The notes below the pieces were generated by a model. That model saw only the letters and a program-made list of their open reading frames with translations, had not been told where the DNA came from and made no database searches. Below are positions 1 to 7,598 of a DNA stretch of 35,157 bases, one piece after another. Within the stretch, counting starts at the first letter, position 1, and each line of letters opens with the position of its first letter. Where the stretch lies: contig CAZFLY010000029.1 in assembly GCA_964519995.1 (NCBI GenBank), positions 1-35,157 of the forward strand. Direction: 5' to 3'. The translations under genes and the position numbers were made by a program. Origin of the DNA: CAZFLY01 sp964519995. GTDB taxonomy: Bacteria > Planctomycetota > Phycisphaerae > Sedimentisphaerales > Anaerobacaceae.

Positions 1-204
1 GACAAAACCCGCAATAACCCTCCCGACTGCGACGTTCGGGGGTAGTGTTGACGGGGGCGGATAAATTTTTAATCAATTCGTTGATATAGAAAGGTCTAAA
101 CAGAAAAATCCTAAATCCTAATATCTAAATCCTGAACAATATCTAAATTCAAATTACCAAATGTTCAAAACAAAACCTTGCGTAAAACGTGGGATTAAAT
201 ATTA

Positions 205-324
205 CCCCCCGAAGCAGGCTTCGGGGCTAAATACAATTTAATAAACCCCCAATGTAAAATTGGGGGCTAACCAACCCGCAATACATTGCGGGATAAATAG
301 TACCCCCCGGCACAGGTCCGGGGG
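205..324. repeat. Cluster of four GC-clamped hairpins with a CTAAA-type tail
   Basis: Four palindromes follow each other: 205-226 (CCCCGAAGC with GCTTCGGGG), 246-266 (CCCCCAAT with ATTGGGGG), 275-292 (CCCGCAAT with ATTGCGGG) and 303-324 (CCCCCGG with CCGGGGG). Stem sequences differ but remain base-paired. Three are followed directly by CTAA or CTAAAT, the fourth by ATAAAT. No T-run follows, so they are not ordinary intrinsic terminators. They resemble the hairpins at 967-1129 and 9583-9661. Confidence 0.75.
235..272 (+). repeat. 38-nt direct repeat, copy 1
   Basis: This segment (a short AT-rich leader, the CCCCCAAT/ATTGGGGG hairpin and the tail CTAACC) recurs at 1098-1135 with a single difference, in the base before the C-run. 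The two copies lie about 860 bases apart in the same orientation. Confidence 0.85.
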
Positions 325-538
325 CTAAATATTGCATTAATTTTATAACTGATCTGTGTCTGAGTGCAAGCCACAACAAATCAGATGTCAGGGATCAGGG
401 GGAAGTGGTTGAAGGATAGGAGGGGGCGAGAACTTTCTTATGATGATATAAGGCACTACCAAAAGGTGATCGTGGCGCTTAGCGAAACGATAAGATTGAT
501 GGAGGAGAAATGTCTTTCAGAGATGTTTGAGTGATGAA

Positions 539-555
539 GGTGTGCGTAGCACACC
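539..555. repeat. Small palindrome GGTGTGC-GTA-GCACACC
   Basis: A perfect 7-bp stem with a GTA loop, immediately followed by CTACC. No gene is nearby. It looks like another of the dispersed short palindromes in this tract. Confidence 0.55.
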
Positions 556-596
556 CTACCGATTGGATAGCCGCCAACTCGAATTGCGCTCAGGGT

Positions 597-615
597 AATC
601 CCGCGCGGGAATGAC
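597..615 (-). repeat. GTCAT-type palindromic repeat, short form
   Basis: On the minus strand this reads GTCAT, then TCCC, GCGC, GGGA and TT. It shares the GTCAT head and paired stem of the units at 784-810 and 9397-9461, but with a different stem sequence. Confidence 0.4.
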
Positions 616-783
616 AGAGTAAATGATTATTGATTATTACAAAGCTCATTGTTCGTAGTTCGGTGATATATAAAGGGCAAAACGAAAAAATTCTAAATCC
701 GAATTTCGAAATCCTAAAAATTTAAATGAACCAATGCGTAAAATCGTAAACAGATAGCGAGGGTAAAATCTCGATTTGTAGGC

Positions 784-810
784 AGATGCCTCGACTGCGC
801 TCGGCATGAC
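784..810 (-). repeat. 27-nt GTCAT-type palindromic repeat, uninterrupted copy
   Basis: On the minus strand the unit starts GTCATGCCGAG and ends GAGGCATCT. It aligns without gaps to the left arm at 9397-9461 once the inserted hairpin there is removed (22 of 27 positions identical). The differing bases preserve pairing: ATGCC with GGCAT here, ATTTC with GAGAT there. Confidence 0.6.
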
Positions 811-815
811 ACGCT

Positions 816-850
816 CGTATTGCGTATATCGTATTGCGTATATCGTATTG
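816..850. repeat. 14-bp tandem repeat, 2.5 units
   Basis: The unit cgtattgcgtatat occurs at 816-829 and 830-843, followed by the partial unit cgtattg at 844-850. It lies between a palindromic unit and low-complexity sequence, with no gene context. Confidence 0.7.
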
Positions 851-966
851 TTTGGTGCGAAACCGTGACTTGGGGACCGGGGGCCGTGATCCGTGAATGA
901 GTGGATGTGTGAATGAGTTTGTAGTTCATTGTTCGTAGTTCGCTGTTTGGTGATATATAAGGTGAA

Positions 967-1129
967 CCCCGCCATTCTCACCGCAGGTGGATGGCAGGGC
1001 TAAATACGACGACCTCGCCATGGTGATGGCGGGGCTAAACAAAAATCCCTGATAAATCCCAGTAAACAAAATCGGGACAGGTCAGGGGGCTAAACATAAT
1101 TTAATAAATCCCCAATGTAAAATTGGGGG
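967..1129. repeat. Second cluster of four hairpins with GGGGCTAAA-type tails
   Basis: The palindromes are 967-999 (GCCAT with ATGGC, carrying an inner CACC/GGTG hairpin), 1013-1034 (CGCCAT with ATGGCG), 1047-1087 (CCCTGA with TCAGGG, enclosing an inner TCCC/GGGA pair) and 1110-1129 (CCCCAAT with ATTGGGG). Each is followed by CTAA or CTAAA. Two look like one hairpin within another, as at 9583-9661. The last lies just beyond the lpdA stop codon. Confidence 0.7.
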
Positions 1130-1135
1130 CTAACC
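1098..1135 (+). repeat. 38-nt direct repeat, copy 2
   Basis: Matches 235-272 except for one base. It sits 8 bases beyond the stop codon of lpdA, so on the minus strand its hairpin would be the first structure in the lpdA 3' untranslated region. There is no T-run after it, so a termination role is uncertain. Confidence 0.85.
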
Positions 1136-1142
1136 CCAATCC

Positions 1143-2507
1143 CTAAATGTTGGGGGTGGCGTCTTCAACGGCTTCCTGGACGGTCTCCGAAACCGTCGGG
1201 TGCGGAAATATTACCCGACTAAACGGCTCAGTTGAGCCGAGTATGGCTCGGGCTAACGCAATAAATTCAGTTACCATATCGCCAACCATCGTAATGCCAA
1301 GAATCCTGCCGGTCGAATTGTCACGCACAACCCTGACTCGGCCGGCTGTCTGATTGTGGGCGACGCTGCGTGGATTGCCTTTGAAAAAGGCCTTACCTAC
1401 AGAAACGTCCAGGCCCTGGTCTTTACAGGCTTGTTCGGATTTGCCGACCGACGCGACTTCCGGGAACGTGAAGACGACTCTCGGTACGAGTGAATAGTCG
1501 AACATCTTCTCGCTGCCGCCAGCAATATTGACTGCTGTTATCTCAGCCTCGGCGAATGCGCCATGAGCCAGAAACGTAGTGCCGATTGCATCGCCAAGGG
1601 CGTATATGCCGGGGACATTCGTCTCAAACTTTTCGTTGACCGCGATGGCCTTACCGTTCATTCGCAGGTTCAGGTTCTCAATGGTCCGGCTGTCAATGAG
1701 CGGCTGTCGGCCAACGGAGACGAGAATTCTCTCTGCATCGAGCGACCGGCCATCTTCGAGAGTTACTTTTACAGGGACGGTCGTCTTATCGACCGAGGTG
1801 ACTTTTTGGCCTGTCACAGAGTCAATGCCAATTTTTTTAAATTCGCGTTCTATGAGTCTTCCGACCCATTTATCCTCCATAGGCAGCAATTGGGCCAGTG
1901 CTTCTACGATTGTTACCTTTGTGCCCATTGCGGCGTAAACGCAGGCCATTTCACAGCCGATGACGCCGCCGCCAACAACGACCATCGACTTCGGTATTTC
2001 GGGCAGTGATAGGGCCTCTTTACTGCTTATGACGGCCTGGCCATCGAAGGGTATTTTTGGCAGCTCAATGGATTCCGAGCCGGAGGCGATGACAATTTTA
2101 TCTGCTTCGATATCGAGCTTGTCGGCGTCGGTTGCTACCTGGATTTTATTCGGAGCGAGGACTGTACCGTGGCCCTGGATGATTCTCATGTTGCGAGCCT
2201 GAGCTCCTGCATCCATAGCCTTGCGAAAGCCAGCGACGATGGCATCTTTTCGCTGTTGGATATTGGGCCAGTTGGCTGTAGCAGAAGGAATGTCGATACC
2301 GATCTCTGCGGCCTTTTTAGCTGATAATAATATGTGTGCTGAAGCGAGCAGGGCCTTTGATGGAATACAACCCCAATTCAGGCAAGTTCCGCCAACGAAC
2401 TCTTTTTCCACTACCGCAACGGAGGCACCTTTTTCAGCGCATCGTCTTGCTGCTCTGAAACCGCCAGGACCGGTACCAATTACTGCAACGTCGAATTTTT
2501 CTGTCAT
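1143..2507 (-). CDS. lpdA: Dihydrolipoyl dehydrogenase
   Basis: A 454-residue class I pyridine nucleotide-disulfide oxidoreductase, the E3 flavoenzyme that reoxidises dihydrolipoamide on 2-oxoacid dehydrogenase or glycine cleavage complexes using NAD. Seen in the sequence: an N-terminal FAD-binding GTGPGG (11-16), the redox pair C42/C47 in GGTCLNWGCIPSK, a second dinucleotide fold VVVGGGVIG (177-185), the FAD contact GIYALGD (301-307), and the C-terminal dimer domain with HPTVSE (437-442), which supplies the catalytic His-Glu. Length is normal for the family. A GAGG sequence lies 9 bases before the ATG. It is the last gene of a minus-strand series after birA (132-base gap). No E1 or E2 gene is in the window, so which complex it serves cannot be told. 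The Lpd assignment over related mercuric or glutathione reductases rests on the LNWGCIPSK motif. Confidence 0.93.
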   Translation of the reverse strand: MTEKFDVAVIGTGPGGFRAARRCAEKGASVAVVEKEFVGGTCLNWGCIPSKALLASAHILLSAKKAAEIGIDIPSATANWPNIQQRKDAIVAGFRKAMDAGAQARNMRIIQGHGTVLAPNKIQVATDADKLDIEADKIVIASGSESIELPKIPFDGQAVISSKEALSLPEIPKSMVVVGGGVIGCEMACVYAAMGTKVTIVEALAQLLPMEDKWVGRLIEREFKKIGIDSVTGQKVTSVDKTTVPVKVTLEDGRSLDAERILVSVGRQPLIDSRTIENLNLRMNGKAIAVNEKFETNVPGIYALGDAIGTTFLAHGAFAEAEITAVNIAGGSEKMFDYSLVPRVVFTFPEVASVGKSEQACKDQGLDVSVGKAFFKGNPRSVAHNQTAGRVRVVRDNSTGRILGITMVGDMVTEFIALARAILGSTEPFSRVIFPHPTVSETVQEAVEDATPNI

Positions 2508-2639
2508 AATTTTGACCTCGTATTTCGTATTGCAACAACCGGCAGTGAAACCGCCAGCTAAATAATGTAGCAGAAAGTCGCAGATGATGGCACTGGAATT
2601 TCCTGGGGCTTGTGCGGGATAAAACCGATAGGGTGGAAA

Positions 2640-3431
2640 TTATTGTTTAACAATTGTGGCGTGGGCAGCATCGAACATACGGACAGAACCAGAGTCAAGC
2701 TGCAGGATAAGGCCCTTTTCCGGGTCGATGCCGATACAGTTGCCAGCGAAAATTCGACCATTGTAAGACAGTATCACTCTGTGGCCCAGTTGGATTGAAA
2801 GGATACGCCATTCATTAATGACCTTTTCTCTATCTTTTTTAGCAAGTTCAAGCCAATGATCCAGGCAGGTCAGCAATCTCCTGGCCAATGAAATGCGGTC
2901 GCATACCGTGCCTGTCTCGAGGTCAATGCTTGTAGCACTTGCTTGCAGCTCAGGTAGAAAAGAATGTTTTTTTTGGTGGCAGTTTATTCCGATACCAGCA
3001 ATGTAGCTGCTGTTGCTTTTGCCTGGCCTGGCTTCAAGTAGGATGCCGGCAACTTTTTTGCCATTTAAGATTATATCGTTCGGCCATTTAATCTTTGCCT
3101 TGTGCCTGCCTGGTTTGCCGATTGCATCGGTAACAGCTACGGCACAGGTCAGTGACAAAAGTTCGTTACTCAAAGAACAATCGGTAAGAAGAATGGAGCA
3201 CAGGATACTTTCGGCGTAGCTGCTATGCCATTTTATTCCTGCTCTGCCTCGGCCGGCAGTTTGCTGCTCGGCAAAGATTACCAGGCCATCGTTGGCTTTG
3301 TTGTTTGCATACTCAGCGGCTACATCGTTGGTACTGGATGTTGAATCAAAGACAACGACCTTTCTGCCGATACGTTTGGTTTTTAGGTTTACCTGTATTT
3401 TGTTGGGATCAAGGGACTCGATTATGGCCAT
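2640..3431 (-). CDS. birA: Biotin--[acetyl-CoA-carboxylase] ligase
   Basis: A 263-residue biotin protein ligase that activates biotin with ATP and attaches it to the carboxyl carrier protein of biotin enzymes. Visible motifs are the biotinyl-adenylate loop GRGRAG (60-65), KWPND (115-119), the catalytic-type lysine in KKVAGILLE (about 126) and GIGINC (146-151); a C-terminal SH3-like barrel covers roughly 210-263. There is no N-terminal winged-helix DNA-binding domain, so this is the monofunctional form and should not repress biotin synthesis genes. The start lies 9 bases after the nadC stop and has no clear Shine-Dalgarno sequence, suggesting translational coupling with nadC. Confidence 0.93.
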   Translation of the reverse strand: MAIIESLDPNKIQVNLKTKRIGRKVVVFDSTSSTNDVAAEYANNKANDGLVIFAEQQTAGRGRAGIKWHSSYAESILCSILLTDCSLSNELLSLTCAVAVTDAIGKPGRHKAKIKWPNDIILNGKKVAGILLEARPGKSNSSYIAGIGINCHQKKHSFLPELQASATSIDLETGTVCDRISLARRLLTCLDHWLELAKKDREKVINEWRILSIQLGHRVILSYNGRIFAGNCIGIDPEKGLILQLDSGSVRMFDAAHATIVKQ

Positions 3432-3440
3432 TGTATTTAG

Positions 3441-4313
3441 TTATCTGTCAAGTGCAATATCGACGGCGGTAGCTGAATGAGTTATGGCGCCAACGGCAAT
3501 TCTATCCACGCCGCATTGAGCAATAGCTGAGACATTGGTCAGGGTTATGTTGCCGGAAGCCTCAAGTAACGGCTTTTTGTTCCTGTCGCACATCTTGTTT
3601 CGCATTTCCACGGCGTGTTTTAACTGCCATTGTCCCATGTTGTCGAGCAGCACTATATCGATGCCGGGGATCTCCAAGACGTAATTCAATTGGTCGTCAA
3701 CATGGTCGACCTCCACTGCGATAAACTTTGTGCCTTTTACCTTTCTGGCATCTTCAATAATTTTGCGCAGTTTAGGCTGGAAGTTCCTTCCCAGTTCAGC
3801 CAGGTGATTATCCTTTATTAAGATGCCGTCATAAAGCCCGAGACGGTGATTATGTCCGCCGCCGCAGCGTACCGCATATTTCTCAAGAATTCGCCAGCCG
3901 GGCAGGGTTTTTCGTGTGTCGTAGATTTTTGCTTGTGTGCCCTGTACCGCATAGACGTATTTTCGTGTTGTGGTTGCTATGCCGCTGAGCCTCTGCAAGA
4001 AGTTGAGCATGACTCTTTCGGCGCTAAGCATCGAACGCAAAGGGCCCTCAATCGTTGCAAGTTTACAGCCGACATGTGCGGAGCTGCCATCCTCGACATA
4101 TACCTTCATCTTCAATTGTTCGTCATAGTGTCGGAGGATCTCCCGCGCAATTTCCATTCCGCATACAACTATCTCCTCACGTGAGATGATATTTGCCTTG
4201 GCGAGGGTGTCTTTTTTGAACAGAAGCTGGCTTGTCATGTCACCCTGTCCGAAGTCTTCTTCGACTGCCATTTTGATCAAGGGTAGCGCTTTTGCGATAT
4301 TGAGCTTCTTCAT
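3441..4313 (-). CDS. nadC: Quinolinate phosphoribosyltransferase (nicotinate-nucleotide pyrophosphorylase, carboxylating)
   Basis: A 290-residue enzyme of de novo NAD synthesis, converting quinolinate and PRPP to nicotinate mononucleotide, CO2 and pyrophosphate. The family hallmarks are all present: EDFGQGDMTS near the N-terminus (19-28), RLSGIATTT (108-116), DTRKTLPGWRILEKYAVRCGG (about 132-152) followed by NHRLGLYDGILIKDNH (155-170) for substrate phosphate and carboxylate binding, EVDHVD, LLDNM, and the C-terminal EASGNI and DRIAVGAITHS phosphate loop. An AAGG sequence precedes the ATG. It lies 59 bases downstream of uvrB and directly upstream of birA. nadA and nadB are not in the window. 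Confidence 0.95.
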   Translation of the reverse strand: MKKLNIAKALPLIKMAVEEDFGQGDMTSQLLFKKDTLAKANIISREEIVVCGMEIAREILRHYDEQLKMKVYVEDGSSAHVGCKLATIEGPLRSMLSAERVMLNFLQRLSGIATTTRKYVYAVQGTQAKIYDTRKTLPGWRILEKYAVRCGGGHNHRLGLYDGILIKDNHLAELGRNFQPKLRKIIEDARKVKGTKFIAVEVDHVDDQLNYVLEIPGIDIVLLDNMGQWQLKHAVEMRNKMCDRNKKPLLEASGNITLTNVSAIAQCGVDRIAVGAITHSATAVDIALDR

Positions 4314-4372
4314 TCCACCTTTTCCTCATTCGAACAGAGACGGTAATCGCCTCAGATAGTAAATGTTAAAAT

Positions 4373-6415
4373 CTATTTTCTGTGAGTTTTTTGTTTTTTT
4401 GCCGTCAAAAAGTCTCGTTTCTTTTTCCGCGAGCCGGCAAGCACCAATTCCGGTAACTCCTTTAGCTCGCGAAGTTGGTCGCGCAGGAAAGCCGCTCTTT
4501 CAAAATCCAGGGCCTCGGCTGCTTCAAGCATTTCTCTTTCGATTTGATTGGTGAGTTCCACCTTGTCATACTCGTGCTCTCGTAACTGGATTGCCTGCTG
4601 AGCAGTTCGTCGTGCCTTTATCTGTTCGGCCAGGCTATTACGGATTTCTTTCTTTATCGTTTCAGGCGTAATGTTGTGCTCCTGATTGTATTGTAGCTGA
4701 ATTTTACGGCGTCTGTTCGTTTCGTCAATAGCTTTTTGCATCGACTCGGTGACAGTATCCGCATATAAAAAGACCGTTGCGTTTATATTGCGGGCCGTTC
4801 TTCCGATTGTCTGTATCAGGGACGTCCGGCTTCGTAAAAACCCCTCCTTATCCGCGTCAAGAATCGCGACGGCGGAGACCTCCGGCAAATCCAGGCCTTC
4901 GCGCAGCAAATTCACGCCCACCAGCACATCGAAGTTACCGTGGCGTAAGTCCCTCAATATTTCGACTCTCTCAAATGTGTCGATTTCACTGTGCAGATAC
5001 CGGCATTGGAACCCTTTTTTTGTGATATAGCTTGAGAGGTTTTCAGCCATTCTTTTTGTCAGTGTAGTAACGAGCGTGCGTTCACCGGCTTTAACGCGTT
5101 TCTCAATTTCATTAAGCAGGTGTGGAACCTGATTGCCGGCTGGGTGCACGAATATTTTTGGGTCTAAAAGACCGGTCGGCCTAATGATTTGCTCGACTAC
5201 TTCATGATTGCACTTTTCCATTTCAAATGGTCCAGGCGTTGCAGAAACAAAGATTGCTCTAGACCAGTTCTCGTAAAACTCCTCAAAGCGGAGGGGCCTG
5301 TTGTCCAGTGCACTGGGCAATCTAAAGCCATGCTCAACCAGTACTCCTTTTCGACTTCTGTCGCCGGCCCACATTGCCCGCAACTGCGGGATGGTGGCGT
5401 GAGATTCGTCGATGAAAAGCAAAAAGTCTTTGGGGAAATAGTCAATTAAAGTGTAGGGTCTTGCTCCTGGTGCCAGACCTGCAAGGTGACGTGCGTAGTT
5501 TTCAATGCCACTGCAATAGCCCACTTCTTGAATCATTTCGATGTCGTACATTGTTCGGGCTTCGAGGCGTTGAGCTTCGAGCAATTTGCCCTGACTGCGA
5601 AGTTCTGTTAGTCGCTCTTTTAGCTCTGCCTTTATACTTTCCACCGCTGAGCTGACTCTATCAGCGGGCATAACATAGTGTTCAGCCGGATATATGAAAA
5701 CCTGCTCCTCGACCGCCAGAGTCTCCCCTGATACTGGATTGATATAGCTTATCTGTTCAATTTCGTCTCCGAAGAACTCTATTCGGACTGCAAAGGATTC
5801 ATACGAAGGATGTAGTTCAACAACATCGCCGTGGACTCGGAATGTTCCTCTTTGAAAATCAATATCGTTTCGTGTGTATTGGATGTCAGCTAATCTGCCA
5901 AGTAGTTCATTGCGGTCGCAGGTATCAGCTTTGCGGATTGCTACCATGCTTGCTTTATAGTCCTCAGGCGAACCTAATCCGAAGATACAGGATACGGACG
6001 CGACGATAATACAGTCTCTTCGCGTTGACAGGCTGGTAGTGGTAGATAAGCGAAGACGATCGAGGTCTGTGTTTTTTGAGGCATCCTTTTCGATGTATAT
6101 GTCCCTTTGAGGAATGTAGGCCTCGGGCTGGTAATAATCATAATAGCTGACGAAATATTCCACGGCGTTTTCGGGAAACAGTTCCTTGAATTCCTCGTAA
6201 AGCTGTGCTGCTAAGGTTTTGTTATGTGAAATGACAAGGACGGGCAGGTCGAATTGCGCGATGACGTTAGCCATTGTGAAGGTTTTACCGCTGCCAGTTA
6301 CGCCCATAAGGGTCTGTAATTTCCGGCCCCGGCACAAAGACTCCGTGAGCTTTTCTATGGCCTGGGGCTGGTCACCTGCCGGCTTGAATAAATTGTTAAG
6401 TTTGAAAATGCCCAT
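4373..6415 (-). CDS. uvrB: Excinuclease ABC subunit B
   Basis: UvrB, the damage-verification helicase of nucleotide excision repair, which receives DNA from UvrA and recruits UvrC. With the ATG start it has 680 residues, normal for the family. Seen: FKPAGDQPQAI and Walker A GVTGSGKT (38-45), the damage-probing beta-hairpin region YYDYYQPEAYIPQRD (about 91-105), the DEAD-like box DESH (336-339), motif VI QTIGRTARN, and a C-terminal UVR motif (EMLEAAEALDFERAAFLRDQ) that binds UvrC. The frame opens at a GTG at 6421 (GTG GTT ATG); I prefer the ATG at 6415 because it gives the family-like MGIFKL start. Neither start has a good Shine-Dalgarno sequence. The extreme C-terminus is a lysine-rich tail. 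Confidence 0.95.
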   Translation of the reverse strand: MGIFKLNNLFKPAGDQPQAIEKLTESLCRGRKLQTLMGVTGSGKTFTMANVIAQFDLPVLVISHNKTLAAQLYEEFKELFPENAVEYFVSYYDYYQPEAYIPQRDIYIEKDASKNTDLDRLRLSTTTSLSTRRDCIIVASVSCIFGLGSPEDYKASMVAIRKADTCDRNELLGRLADIQYTRNDIDFQRGTFRVHGDVVELHPSYESFAVRIEFFGDEIEQISYINPVSGETLAVEEQVFIYPAEHYVMPADRVSSAVESIKAELKERLTELRSQGKLLEAQRLEARTMYDIEMIQEVGYCSGIENYARHLAGLAPGARPYTLIDYFPKDFLLFIDESHATIPQLRAMWAGDRSRKGVLVEHGFRLPSALDNRPLRFEEFYENWSRAIFVSATPGPFEMEKCNHEVVEQIIRPTGLLDPKIFVHPAGNQVPHLLNEIEKRVKAGERTLVTTLTKRMAENLSSYITKKGFQCRYLHSEIDTFERVEILRDLRHGNFDVLVGVNLLREGLDLPEVSAVAILDADKEGFLRSRTSLIQTIGRTARNINATVFLYADTVTESMQKAIDETNRRRKIQLQYNQEHNITPETIKKEIRNSLAEQIKARRTAQQAIQLREHEYDKVELTNQIEREMLEAAEALDFERAAFLRDQLRELKELPELVLAGSRKKKRDFLTAKKQKTHRK

Positions 6416-6504
6416 AACCACATCGATTGTAGCATTAGCTTGCTATGAATTCACGATTTTTATGTTATTGGCTGATGGTGTTAATGTCCGCTGCTGTGTA
6501 ATTT

Positions 6505-7320
6505 TTACGGCTTTTCTGGATAGATGATCGCTGCAAGCAGGGCGTTTCTGTAGCGACTCCACAAGACAGCTTCGCTGAGTCGGTCGGCGTTGTACGGTAG
6601 TTCCAAGGTTATAGTTGGGATGTTTATTGTCAGGCCGGCATAAGAGCCAAGAGAACCGGGACGAGCGCCGAGTTTCTTCAGAGGCACATCGCAGTATTTT
6701 GCCATGTGTTCAGCCAATGCCACCGCTGGTCCGTCGTAGTCTATGCACCCGGCCGGTGCCATTGTGGCCAAGCCTTCGGGGCCGGTGTTCATGACCTGAT
6801 GAATACTGACAATTCGAGCAGGATTATGTTGTTTGATAATTTGAGTAATGGCTTGGGCCTCTGGCTCACAAAGCGCTGAGCGTCCGGCTTGCGAATTCTC
6901 GGCTCGGTTTGCAGTATCGAAATTGCGATTCAAATCAACGCCATTAGCGTTGTATCGGTTGCCCAAGGCCAGGCCATCTGGATTAGCGACGGCCAAAAGC
7001 ACAACGCTGCGAGCTATTAGCAGATGCTGGTTCTGTTGCAGATGTTCTGTGAGCCGTCGCACAAGTGGGGTTCCTGCAGGCTCATCGCCGTGAATTGTAG
7101 CAAGGATGAAAGTTACCTCTTGGCCTTGGCCAAGTAAAGTATACATAATTGGCCGACCCCGAACGCTTGTTCCGGCGACACGGTGTTGTGCCGCAGATAT
7201 AATCGGCGAGGGGCTTAATTCAGTGACTATCCTTGGAGGGGCTTCAGGCTCATAGCAGCCGGAAAAAATTAGTAGATAAGACAAAACGCAGCCTATAATG
7301 CCCATTTGTTTTTTGTTCAT
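6505..7320 (-). CDS. M14-family zinc peptidase lipoprotein, MpaA-like
   Basis: A 271-residue predicted lipoprotein carrying a metallocarboxypeptidase domain. The frame is open to 7449, but the ATG at 7320 has an AAGGA upstream and begins a signal peptide ending in the lipobox LLIFSGC (Cys22), so it is chosen. Zinc ligands are visible as HGDE (H77, E80) and H174 in VSIHQ; NPDG (113-116), VDLNRNF (with R132) and the general-base Glu in TLELPYN (E240) complete an M14 active site. The GTSVRGRP segment before the domain resembles murein-tripeptide amidase MpaA and related cell-wall amidases, so cleavage of gamma-D-Glu-diaminopimelate bonds is a reasonable guess; the exact substrate is not shown. 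It lies upstream of uvrB (about 90 bases) and is divergent from the aldehyde dehydrogenase. Confidence 0.82.
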   Translation of the reverse strand: MNKKQMGIIGCVLSYLLIFSGCYEPEAPPRIVTELSPSPIISAAQHRVAGTSVRGRPIMYTLLGQGQEVTFILATIHGDEPAGTPLVRRLTEHLQQNQHLLIARSVVLLAVANPDGLALGNRYNANGVDLNRNFDTANRAENSQAGRSALCEPEAQAITQIIKQHNPARIVSIHQVMNTGPEGLATMAPAGCIDYDGPAVALAEHMAKYCDVPLKKLGARPGSLGSYAGLTINIPTITLELPYNADRLSEAVLWSRYRNALLAAIIYPEKP

Positions 7321-7506
7321 GCTAAAATTATCCTTCAAGTATGGGTCTTTTTCCAACGAAAATGAGTATGGAGACATTATAGACTTTTCGGGCCATGATT
7401 GAAGGTAAAAGTCAGTGAGCCTAAAAATGATGCCGGTACTGGTTGACATTTTGTCGGCAGTACGCGAGAATGCTTTCTTTTATAGGTTTTGCGTTTTCAA
7501 AGAGTT

Positions 7507-7536
7507 ATTACAAGGAGATTTCCCAAGCTTTGTAAT
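7507..7536. promoter_or_regulatory. Inverted repeat ATTACAA-N16-TTGTAAT
   Basis: Perfect 7-base arms lie in the 278-base divergent intergenic region between the M14 peptidase gene and the aldehyde dehydrogenase gene, 63 bases before the latter. It could be an operator or a leader hairpin. Only the symmetry is seen; no regulator is identified. Confidence 0.25.
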
Positions 7537-7598
7537 CGCAAATACTTAACGAAATAAGTGTAAAAAATTGGAGTAGACTTTTAACATAGGAGACAGAA

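Larger units (their letters stand above)
1..1142. other. Gene-free repeat tract
   Basis: No credible gene lies here; the open frames consist of repeat sequence. The tract is a patchwork of degenerate words (runs built from ctaaatcc and aaattc around 100-150 and 685-735, cgaacaatgaac-like words around 645-665 and 921-942, and cacggatcacgg-like words on the minus strand around 865-900) interspersed with short perfect palindromes listed separately. It lies downstream of lpdA on the minus strand, so it is probably an extended intergenic region rather than a decayed gene. Confidence 0.8.

Noticed and set aside
205..324. Reading the hairpin cluster as a CRISPR array
   Set aside because: Units have different stem sequences and irregular spacing, there are no constant repeats with unique spacers, and no cas gene is present.
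646..981. Minus-strand frame of 111 codons in the repeat tract
   Set aside because: It consists of dispersed repeat words and tandem repeats, has no recognisable domain, and its composition follows the repeats rather than coding sequence.
1110..1129. Hairpin after lpdA as an intrinsic terminator
   Set aside because: No T-run follows on the minus strand, and the same hairpin occurs away from any gene end at 246-266.
1563..2009. Plus-strand frames opposite lpdA
   Set aside because: They are antisense to a highly conserved enzyme and carry no coherent protein signature.
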